DNA of 41,898 bases from an uncultured Gammaproteobacteria bacterium (GTDB lineage: Bacteria > Pseudomonadota > Gammaproteobacteria > Poriferisulfidales > GCA-002705445): the NCBI GenBank assembly GCA_913042035.1, contig CAJWIN010000004.1, positions 1 through 41,898 on the forward strand. The letters are read 5' to 3'. Under the pieces are notes generated by a model. It had not been told where the DNA came from. It did no database searches and saw nothing but the letters and a program-made list of their open reading frames with translations. Both the position numbers and the translations under genes were made by a program. Positions 1 to 6,537 of the stretch are shown one piece after another. Position 1 is the stretch's first letter; the number at the start of each line of letters is the position of its first letter.

Positions 1-410
1 ATTCTGCAATATTTTCAACTAGCGGAAATTCCTATTGTCATACAATTTTAAGAGGTGGGTCAAAAAAAGTGAACTATGATGAAAAAAGTATAGATGAAGT
101 ATCAGCAAGACTAGACAAAGCAAATCTTCCTCAACAAATTGTAGTTGATTGTAGTCACGCTAATAGTATGAAAGATCATAAAAAACAAATGATTGTCGTA
201 GATGATCTTGCAAAACAATTAAGTAATGGTGAAAAAAGAATTAAAGGTTTAATGATTGAGAGCAATCTTGTAGAAGGAAATCAAAATATTAATAATAAAG
301 ACCTTGTTTATGGCAAAAGTGTTACCGACGCATGTATTGGCTGGGAGGATACAGAGAAAGTTTTATATACTTTGTCAGAAGCAATAGAAAAAAGAAGAAC
401 TAATGCTTAA
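1..410 (+). CDS. 3-deoxy-7-phosphoheptulonate (DAHP) synthase, class I, 3' end only
   Basis: This is the C-terminal part of a class I DAHP synthase (AroF/AroG/AroH family), which joins phosphoenolpyruvate and erythrose 4-phosphate in the first step of the shikimate pathway. The reading frame is open from base 3 at the window edge, so the gene starts upstream; the GTG at 69 is an internal valine. Visible family motifs are CHTILRGG, VDCSHANS, ESNLVEGNQ and YGKSVTDACIGWEDT, which carry phosphate- and metal-binding residues in this family. Which feedback isozyme it is cannot be told from this fragment because the N-terminal regulatory region is outside. The stop overlaps the hisD start by 8 bases, implying cotranscription and translational coupling with histidine genes. 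Confidence 0.93.
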   Translation, partial: SAIFSTSGNSYCHTILRGGSKKVNYDEKSIDEVSARLDKANLPQQIVVDCSHANSMKDHKKQMIVVDDLAKQLSNGEKRIKGLMIESNLVEGNQNINNKDLVYGKSVTDACIGWEDTEKVLYTLSEAIEKRRTNA

Positions 411-1710
411 AATTAAAAAAATGAGTTCTTCAGACGAAGAATTTTCTGAAAATTTAAAAAAAAGTCTATCTCAGAGAAAACTTAATACCTCTGATATAAA
501 AGAAAAGGTAAAAAATATTATTTCAGAGGTAAAATTAAATGGTGATCAAGCTTTAGTAAAATTTTCAAGTGAATATGATAATTATAAAGTAAATAAAGCT
601 GAAGAATTAGAAATATCAAAAGAAAAAATATCTCAAGCTATAAAAAAAATAACTCGAGAAGAGCTTGAAGCTCTAAAATTTGCAAAAAAAAGAATAGAAG
701 AATTTGCAACATTTCAAAAATCCAAGTCTTGGGATTATATAAGTGATGGTATTAAGTTAGGAGAAAAAATTACTCCGGTAAATAAAGTTGGTATTTATGT
801 ACCCGGTGGTTCTGCAGTATACCCTTCAAGCGTTTTAATGAATTCTGTACCAGCAAAGGTAGCTGGAGTTAGTGAAATTATTATGGTTGTTCCTTCTCCA
901 AAAGGCGAAGTTAGTAATTTAGTCTTAGCTGCTGCATTTCTAGGTGGAGTTGATAGAGTATTTAGAATTGGTGGAGCACATGCGATAGCTGCCTTAGCTT
1001 TTGGAACAAATACAATACCAAAAGTAAATATGATTGTTGGGCCGGGTAATCAATATGTTGCTGAAGCAAAAAAGGAATTATATGGTGAGGTCGGTATTGA
1101 TAGTTTTGCGGGGCCATCAGAGATTCTAATTATTGCCGATTCTAAAGCAAATATATCTTGGCTGGTAGCTGATTTATTTTCACAGGCAGAACATGATGAA
1201 CTCGCTCAAGCTATATTGATATCACCAGATGAAAATGTGCTAAACGAAGTTGAAAAATTAATTATAAAGCTACTACCTCTTCAGAAGAGAAAAGATATAA
1301 TTAAATCTTCAATAAATAATTTTGGACTATTGATACACTCAAAAAATATCGAAGATGCAATTGAAATATCTAATGAACTTGCGCCTGAGCACCTTCAAAT
1401 GTCGGTAGAGAATAGTGAAAGATACTTAGATAAAATACAAAATGCCGGCGCAGTATTTTTAGGCGAATATACTCCAGAAGTTTTTGGCGATTATTGCGCA
1501 GGGTCCAATCATGTTTTGCCAACTGTAGGAACAGCTAAATTTTCTTCGCCATTAGGTGTGTATGATTTTCAAAAAAGATCTAACATAATTCAATGTTCTA
1601 AAGAGTCTTCAAAGATTTTAGCAAAACATGCAACAGTGATAGCCAATTCGGAAGGATTATTTTCCCACAAAGATTCGGCAGCGCTGAGAAAGGGAAAAAA
1701 TGATGAATAA
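403..1710 (+). CDS. hisD: Histidinol dehydrogenase HisD
   Basis: A 435-residue protein of normal length for histidinol dehydrogenase, which performs the last two oxidations of histidine synthesis (L-histidinol to L-histidine, NAD-dependent, zinc enzyme, cytoplasmic). Motifs seen include VYVPGG-like VGIYVPGGSAVYPSS, MIVGPGNQYVAEAK, DSFAGPSEILI, SQAEHDELAQA, the catalytic ELAPEHLQ region, and GDYCAGSNHVLPT near the C-terminus. The expected glutamate/histidine residues of the active site and zinc site are present. It overlaps the upstream DAHP synthase by 8 bases and hisC downstream by 11, so the three form one tightly coupled unit. No hisG is seen directly before hisD, the place it usually has in gammaproteobacteria; the aromatic gene occupies that position. 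Confidence 0.97.
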   Translation: MLKIKKMSSSDEEFSENLKKSLSQRKLNTSDIKEKVKNIISEVKLNGDQALVKFSSEYDNYKVNKAEELEISKEKISQAIKKITREELEALKFAKKRIEEFATFQKSKSWDYISDGIKLGEKITPVNKVGIYVPGGSAVYPSSVLMNSVPAKVAGVSEIIMVVPSPKGEVSNLVLAAAFLGGVDRVFRIGGAHAIAALAFGTNTIPKVNMIVGPGNQYVAEAKKELYGEVGIDSFAGPSEILIIADSKANISWLVADLFSQAEHDELAQAILISPDENVLNEVEKLIIKLLPLQKRKDIIKSSINNFGLLIHSKNIEDAIEISNELAPEHLQMSVENSERYLDKIQNAGAVFLGEYTPEVFGDYCAGSNHVLPTVGTAKFSSPLGVYDFQKRSNIIQCSKESSKILAKHATVIANSEGLFSHKDSAALRKGKNDE

Positions 1711-2773
1711 AAAAATTGAGAATTTTTTTAGGGAGGACATTAATTTTTTAAACGAGTATAAAATACTAGATTCTAAGGGTATGATAAAGCTTGATGCAAT
1801 GGAGAATCCTTTTGATTTAGGTGCAAATTTTAAAATAAGTAATTTATCATCAGGTCTTGTAAACTTAAATAGGTACCCAGATGCTGATTCGAAAAATTTA
1901 AGAAATCAATTACAGAAAAAGTATAATTTAAATTCACAAAAAGATGTAATAATTGGCAATGGCTCAGATGAATTAATACAACTTATTTGTTTAGCTTTTC
2001 TTAAGATAGAAAATACTGTTCTTTGTCCTAGCCCATCATTTAGCATGTATAAGTCAATATCTAAAGTTATAGGATTAAACTTTGAAGAAGTTCCTTTAAA
2101 GGAAGATTTTTCATTAGATATAAATTTAATGTTAAATAAAATAGACGAATTTGATCCAGCAATTATATTTCTTGCCTATCCAAATAACCCTACAGGAAAT
2201 TTATGGAGTAAAGAAGATATTATATCAATTATAAAAAAATCAAATGGAGTTGTGGTTATTGATGAGGCTTATGGAGATTTTTCTGGGTCATCATTTATAG
2301 AAAGTCTTAATAATTATGAAAACCTATTAATTATGAAAACTTTTTCAAAAATTGGTTTGGCAGGAATAAGATTAGGCTATCTTTTTGGCGATAAATGTAT
2401 TATTGAAAATATTAACAAACTTAGACTACCATTTAATATCAACTCTTTATCTCAAAAAATAAGTGAATTGGCAATTGAAAATAATCAACATTTAGAGATA
2501 CAAATTAATGAAATTTGCGAGCTACGAGATAAATTACTAAAAAATATGAAAGAAATCAATGAAATAAGAGTTTTTGAAAGTAAAACAAATTTTGTATTAT
2601 TTAAGGCATTATCTGGTACTGCTGATGATATCTTCAAAAGCCTTTTATCTGATAAAATCTTAATAAAAAATATGACAAATGCACCTGGCTTAAAAAATTG
2701 TCTGAGAGTTACAGTAGGATCAGAAAATGAGAACAAGTTATTTATACAATCCTTGAAAAACGCAATAAAATAG
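1700..2773 (+). CDS. hisC: Histidinol-phosphate aminotransferase HisC
   Basis: A 357-residue PLP-dependent class I/II aminotransferase that converts imidazole-acetol phosphate and glutamate to histidinol phosphate. The fold-type I landmarks are visible: an NPF substrate region near the start (DAMENPF), IIGNGSDELI, YPNNPTGN, VVIDEAYGDFSG (PLP-ring aspartate) and the lysine motif MKTFSKIGLAGIRLGY with the Schiff-base lysine in TFSK. The length is normal. Two consecutive ATG codons (1700, 1703) can start it; both lie behind a purine-rich GAGAAAGGGA stretch inside hisD. It is the last gene before the pet region. HisC enzymes can also act on aromatic or other keto acids, but the hisD neighbour makes the histidine role the best reading. 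Confidence 0.96.
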   Translation: MMNKKIENFFREDINFLNEYKILDSKGMIKLDAMENPFDLGANFKISNLSSGLVNLNRYPDADSKNLRNQLQKKYNLNSQKDVIIGNGSDELIQLICLAFLKIENTVLCPSPSFSMYKSISKVIGLNFEEVPLKEDFSLDINLMLNKIDEFDPAIIFLAYPNNPTGNLWSKEDIISIIKKSNGVVVIDEAYGDFSGSSFIESLNNYENLLIMKTFSKIGLAGIRLGYLFGDKCIIENINKLRLPFNINSLSQKISELAIENNQHLEIQINEICELRDKLLKNMKEINEIRVFESKTNFVLFKALSGTADDIFKSLLSDKILIKNMTNAPGLKNCLRVTVGSENENKLFIQSLKNAIK

Positions 2774-2781
2774 TAATTTTT

Positions 2782-2796
2782 CACACTTTTTACACA
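2782..2796 (+). promoter_or_regulatory. CACA-Y-W4-TACACA motif, copy 1 (petA leader)
   Basis: The 15-base sequence CACACTTTTTACACA has two CACA elements exactly 11 bases apart, about one DNA helical turn. The same arrangement occurs twice in front of petB. It lies just upstream of the probable petA promoter. This looks like an operator for an unidentified regulator; the identity of the protein is unknown. Confidence 0.5.
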
Positions 2797-2812
2797 ATTG
2801 AACATTAATACA

Positions 2813-2821
2813 TGTTATACT
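2813..2821 (+). promoter_or_regulatory. Probable extended -10 promoter of petA
   Basis: The sequence TGTTATACT matches the extended -10 form TGnTATAMT. No good -35 box sits at the proper distance, as expected for an extended -10 promoter; CACA motif copy 1 lies 16 bases upstream. The petA start codon is 45 bases downstream. Confidence 0.5.
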
Positions 2822-2866
2822 TTCGCGACAATTAAATATTAAGAATCTAAAAAAAGGAAGTGGTTG

Positions 2867-3448
2867 ATGTCAAGCGACAGTAAGGACAATAGCAGGAGAA
2901 AATTCTTAACAGGCAGTTTATCGATAGTAGGCGGAACAGGAGTTGCGGCTACATTATGGCCCTTTTTAACATCAATGGCACCAAGTGCAAAATCAAAAGC
3001 GGCTGGAGCCCCAGTGAAAGTAGATATTAGCGATTTACAGGATGGAGATAAAATAGACTTAATTTGGAGAAAGAAGCCTATTTGGGTAGTAAAAAGAACT
3101 AAAGATATGCTAGAAAGCATAAATACTAATGAAAAAAAACACAAAGACCCCTTATCAGATAACACTGAACAGCAGCCAGATTTTGCAAAAAATAAATTCA
3201 GATCATTGAAGCCTGAAATATTGGTTCTTGAGGGTGTATGCACCCACTTAGGCTGCAATCCAGCGTATAACCCAGACCAAAATAATTTCTTTTGTGCCTG
3301 TCACGGTTCAAAATTTGATTTAGCTGGAAAAGTATCAAATGGAAGTCCTGCTGGAGCAAATCTTAAAGTGCCACCATATAGATTTGAAGATGAAAACACT
3401 ATAATTGTTGGAGAAATGCCAAAGGAACAAAAAATAGACAGTGCTTAA
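2867..3448 (+). CDS. petA: Ubiquinol-cytochrome c reductase, Rieske iron-sulfur subunit
   Basis: This 193-residue protein is the Rieske [2Fe-2S] subunit of the cytochrome bc1 complex, taking electrons from ubiquinol at the periplasmic Qo site and passing them to cytochrome c1. The N-terminus has a twin-arginine signal (NSRRKFLTGS) followed by a hydrophobic anchor. The cluster boxes are CTHLGC (Cys125, His127 as ligands, Cys130 in the disulfide) and CACHGS (Cys143 and His146 as ligands, Cys145 in the disulfide), so the cofactor site is intact. ATG at 2867 is preferred over the adjacent TTG because AAGGAAG ends six bases before it. It heads the petABC group but is separated from petB by 147 bases, which is unusual for this operon. 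Confidence 0.97.
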   Translation: MSSDSKDNSRRKFLTGSLSIVGGTGVAATLWPFLTSMAPSAKSKAAGAPVKVDISDLQDGDKIDLIWRKKPIWVVKRTKDMLESINTNEKKHKDPLSDNTEQQPDFAKNKFRSLKPEILVLEGVCTHLGCNPAYNPDQNNFFCACHGSKFDLAGKVSNGSPAGANLKVPPYRFEDENTIIVGEMPKEQKIDSA

Positions 3449-3488
3449 ACATTTAGTTGTTAAGTACAAGGAAAGAGGATTTTTTGAT

Positions 3489-3524
3489 TGTAAATAATGT
3501 AAATTTTATTACACATTATTTACA
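3489..3524. repeat. Perfect 12-bp inverted repeat between petA and petB
   Basis: TGTAAATAATGT (3489-3500) and its exact reverse complement ACATTATTTACA (3513-3524) flank a 12-base spacer. The stem has no following T-run on the plus strand, so it does not look like a simple terminator. The right arm overlaps CACA motif copy 2. It could be an operator or an mRNA structure in the petB leader. Confidence 0.7.
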
Positions 3525-3526
3525 CA
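3512..3526 (+). promoter_or_regulatory. CACA-Y-W4-TACACA motif, copy 2 (petB leader)
   Basis: CACATTATTTACACA has the same 11-base spacing of CACA elements as copies 1 and 3. It overlaps the right arm of the inverted repeat at 3489-3524. Confidence 0.5.
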
Positions 3527-3564
3527 TACTAAGTTAATTATGATTTAATTGAATAAATTATTTT

Positions 3565-3579
3565 CACACAAAATACACA
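3565..3579 (+). promoter_or_regulatory. CACA-Y-W4-TACACA motif, copy 3 (petB leader)
   Basis: CACACAAAATACACA lies only 17 bases before the petB start codon and just before the Shine-Dalgarno sequence. Its start is 53 bases (about five helical turns) downstream of the start of copy 2. Confidence 0.5.
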
Positions 3580-3595
3580 CTTCTAGGAGAATGTT

Positions 3596-5179
3596 TTGGA
3601 AAAAGTGCTTTTAAGAGATGGTGAAATTACTCTTCATACGCGTGAAAGAAGTAATAAATGGCAGATGTATATCAATATCAAAGGAACAGACGTTTTCGTG
3701 AGAAAAAGTACTGGTACTTCAAACTTAGATGAAGCTGCTAAAATTGCTGGTAAGTATTACGATCAATTAAAGGAAACTGCTAATATTGCAAATAATTCTG
3801 CTAGCGGGGTTATTGGTTGGATTGATGCAAGATTGCCAATACTTAGTTTTATTAGAGATCATTTAACTCAATATTATGCGCCAAAAAACTTTAATTTTTG
3901 GTATTTCTTCGGCTCACTAGCATTTTTAATATTATTTTTACAAATATTCACTGGTATATTTTTAGCTATGCATTATAAGCCAGACGCTAAATTAGCTTTT
4001 GATTCTGTAGAATTTATTATGAGAGATGTTAATCTTGGTTGGCTCATAAGATACATGCATTCAACTGGGGCCTCAGCTTTTTTTGTAGTGGTTTATTTAC
4101 ATATGTTTAGAGCACTAATGTATGGATCTTTCAAAAAACCTAGAGAATTAATCTGGTTATTTGGAGTGTTTATATATCTTGCGCTTATGGCAGAAGCTTT
4201 TATGGGATATCTACTTCCTTGGGGACAAATGTCATATTGGGGAGCACAAGTTATTATAAATCTTTTTACTACAATACCATTTATTGGCCCTGAACTTGGC
4301 ATCTGGATTAGGGGAGATTTTGCAATATCAGATCCTACATTAACTAGATTTTTTGCACTTCATATAGTTGCTGTACCAATGGTTATTTTATTATTAGTTA
4401 TTCTTCATTTGGCAGCACTTCATACCGTAGGATCTAACAATCCAGATGGCGTAGAAATAAAAAAAAATAAAGATGAGAGAGGGGTTCCATTAGATGGCAT
4501 TCCGTTTCATCCTTACTATACAGTTAAAGACTTTGTAGGTATTGGTGTCTTCCTATTTTTGTTTGCGCTTACGGTGTTTTTTGTGCCAGAAATGGGGGGA
4601 TATTTTCTAGAGCATGCTAATTTCATTCCAGCAAATCCTCTCGTAACGCCGGATCATATTGCACCAGTATGGTATTTTACTCCGTTCTATTCGATTTTAA
4701 GAGCAATTCCTGATCCAGCATTTGGAGCTCTAGCAATGCTATTATCAATTGTAGTTTTATTCTTTTTGCCATGGATTGATAGTAATCCAATAAAATCTAT
4801 AAGATACAGAAGTACACTTTTTAAAATAAATTTATTTACTTTTGTAATTGGTTTTTTAATATTAGGCTGGTTAGGAGTAAAGGCGCCAACTCCATTGTAC
4901 AGTGCTTTGGCTTTAAGGTTTAGTGAAATGTATTTCATATTTTTCGCTCTTTTATTTTTCTATAGCTCGACAAGAAGTAATTTATTTAGTTATATTTTTT
5001 CTGGCGCAATTATATTTCTGATTTCTATATATGATTTATCGAGAATTTCTGCTGATAATTATATAATAGTTACAGTTGGTCTCATGTCCGTGATTCTGTT
5101 TGTTATATTTATGACGTTATCTCCTTTATATTCTAGTTTAAATAAAGAAAAAGAAGTTCCAGATAGGGTGACAGCATGA
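3596..5179 (+). CDS. petB: Ubiquinol-cytochrome c reductase, cytochrome b, with unusual N-terminal extension
   Basis: Cytochrome b of the bc1 complex, the membrane subunit holding hemes bL and bH and both quinone sites. The family part starts near residue 74 (GWIDARLP) and shows the paired heme histidines (YMHSTG with YLHMFR; ALHIVAV with ILHLAALH), LLPWGQMSYWG, and the Qo motif in the PVWY form typical of beta/gammaproteobacteria. Residues 1-72 are extra: a soluble stretch resembling integrase N-terminal regions (KWQMYINIKG, VRKSTGTSNLDEAAKIAGKYY). The C-terminus also seems to hold two additional helices (about residues 457-510) after the usual eighth. At 527 residues it is much longer than the usual 400-460. 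The start is TTG, six bases after AGGAG (3585-3589); no ATG, GTG or TTG exists nearer residue 70 in frame, so the extension is probably translated. It overlaps petC by four bases. Confidence 0.95.
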   Translation: MEKVLLRDGEITLHTRERSNKWQMYINIKGTDVFVRKSTGTSNLDEAAKIAGKYYDQLKETANIANNSASGVIGWIDARLPILSFIRDHLTQYYAPKNFNFWYFFGSLAFLILFLQIFTGIFLAMHYKPDAKLAFDSVEFIMRDVNLGWLIRYMHSTGASAFFVVVYLHMFRALMYGSFKKPRELIWLFGVFIYLALMAEAFMGYLLPWGQMSYWGAQVIINLFTTIPFIGPELGIWIRGDFAISDPTLTRFFALHIVAVPMVILLLVILHLAALHTVGSNNPDGVEIKKNKDERGVPLDGIPFHPYYTVKDFVGIGVFLFLFALTVFFVPEMGGYFLEHANFIPANPLVTPDHIAPVWYFTPFYSILRAIPDPAFGALAMLLSIVVLFFLPWIDSNPIKSIRYRSTLFKINLFTFVIGFLILGWLGVKAPTPLYSALALRFSEMYFIFFALLFFYSSTRSNLFSYIFSGAIIFLISIYDLSRISADNYIIVTVGLMSVILFVIFMTLSPLYSSLNKEKEVPDRVTA

Positions 5180-5907
5180 TAAGAAAAATATCTCTTTTTT
5201 TTATAATATTTATAACAACAAGTAATTTAGCTAATTCTGCAGCTCAGAAAAACGAACTTGCATCAAAATATGAAGCTAATATAAGTATTAACAACAAGGC
5301 ATCTTTGCAAAGAGGAGCTAAATACTTTGTAAATTATTGTAGCGGCTGTCATTCTTTAAAATATATGAGAATGAGTACACTAGCAGAAGATTTAGGTATT
5401 GATGAAGCATTATTTTCTCAGAATTTACTTTTTAATAATAAAAAAATTGGTGAAACGATGACAATAGCCATGAAAGAATCTGATGCTATAGAATGGTTTA
5501 ATGCTGTTCCGCCTGATTTAAGCCTTACAGCAAGATCGAAAGGTGCAAATTATATATATTCAAAGCTAAATACATACTATCAAGATGATTCTTCTGCTAC
5601 TGGATACAACAATGTGGCGTTACCTAATTCTTCAATGCCTAATATATTAGCTGGTCTTCAAGGTGAGCGAAAAATCATATTAGACTCAAAAGAAAATCCA
5701 TTAGGCTTCGAAAAAGTTTCCAATGGAGCCCTTTCTGAAATAGAATATAAACAACTAACTAATGACATCACTAATTTCTTAGTTTATGTTTCAGAACCTG
5801 CTAAATTAAGAAGGTATTCAATAGGATTTTGGGTTCTAATGTTTTTATTTGTCTTTACAATTATTGCCTACTATACAAAAAAAGAATTTTGGAAAGATGT
5901 TCATTAA
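5176..5907 (+). CDS. petC: Ubiquinol-cytochrome c reductase, cytochrome c1
   Basis: Cytochrome c1 (243 residues), the periplasmic heme c subunit of the bc1 complex, which accepts electrons from the Rieske protein and gives them to soluble cytochrome c. A signal peptide (residues 1-22, ending NSA) precedes the mature protein. The heme site is C55-S-G-C58-H59, with Met154 in the SSMPNIL segment as the likely sixth ligand. A single membrane anchor lies near the C-terminus (about residues 217-234) followed by a charged tail, as in the family. The start overlaps the petB stop (ATGA), so the two are translationally coupled. Confidence 0.97.
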   Translation: MIRKISLFFIIFITTSNLANSAAQKNELASKYEANISINNKASLQRGAKYFVNYCSGCHSLKYMRMSTLAEDLGIDEALFSQNLLFNNKKIGETMTIAMKESDAIEWFNAVPPDLSLTARSKGANYIYSKLNTYYQDDSSATGYNNVALPNSSMPNILAGLQGERKIILDSKENPLGFEKVSNGALSEIEYKQLTNDITNFLVYVSEPAKLRRYSIGFWVLMFLFVFTIIAYYTKKEFWKDVH

Positions 5908-5925
5908 AAAAAATAGGAAAATATT

Positions 5926-6537
5926 ATGCATACAATGACGCTTTATTCCGATCCAAATTGCGCGCAGTCCCATAGAGTTAGAATTGTCCTTGGAGAAAAA
6001 GATTTGGTATTTAACGTTGTTAATGTGAATAATACTGATAGCAATGAAGATCTTATCGCTTTAAATCCTAACAATACAACACCAACTTTTGTGGATAGGA
6101 ATCTTGTGCTATACGAGTCGAGAGTTATTATGGAGTATTTAGATGAAAGATTTCCTCACCCACCTTTGATGCCAGTAGATCCAGTCATTAGAGCAAAAAC
6201 TAGAATGGTTTTACATTACATAGAAAAAGATTTATACGGGTTACTTGATGATTTAAAATCAAGTGGCGAAAAGAAATCATCAGCTGCGAAAGTAAAATTA
6301 GAAGAAAATTTAATGTTTTCATTAAATTTCTTACAAGGAAGTAAATTTTTCCTTAGCGATGATTTTAGTATTATTGATTGCAGTATTGCTCCAATATTGT
6401 GGAGGTTGCCAGAATATGGCATAGAATTACCAAAAAGCGGTAAAGCTATTCTTCAATATGCTGATAGAATTTTTGAAAGATCATCTTTTATGGATAACTT
6501 GTCTGAGCAAGAAGAAGAAATAAGGGGTGAGTTTTAA
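5926..6537 (+). CDS. sspA: Stringent starvation protein A homologue SspA (GST-like)
   Basis: A 203-residue protein with a thioredoxin-like N-terminal domain (MTLYSDPNCAQSHRVRIVLGEK) and an all-helical glutathione-S-transferase C-terminal domain. The VLYESRVIMEYLDERFPHPPLMP block, with the PHPPLMP surface turn, is characteristic of SspA, which in E. coli binds RNA polymerase during starvation and does not act as a GST. It follows petC by 18 bases, the usual petABC-sspA arrangement. The gene that normally follows, sspB (ClpXP adaptor), is missing here: the next gene points the other way and overlaps the sspA stop by four bases. Function in this organism is inferred from family and context. Confidence 0.93.
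   Translation: MHTMTLYSDPNCAQSHRVRIVLGEKDLVFNVVNVNNTDSNEDLIALNPNNTTPTFVDRNLVLYESRVIMEYLDERFPHPPLMPVDPVIRAKTRMVLHYIEKDLYGLLDDLKSSGEKKSSAAKVKLEENLMFSLNFLQGSKFFLSDDFSIIDCSIAPILWRLPEYGIELPKSGKAILQYADRIFERSSFMDNLSEQEEEIRGEF

Noticed and set aside
69-410. A complete small gene starting at GTG 69
   Set aside because: The same frame continues to the window edge with DAHP synthase residues (CHTILRGG), so this is an internal codon of a truncated larger gene.
3591-3614. Short ATG frame (seven codons) as petB start or regulatory peptide
   Set aside because: The ATG is only one base from AGGAG and out of frame; TTG at 3596 has correct spacing and the proper frame. Kept only as a point to check.
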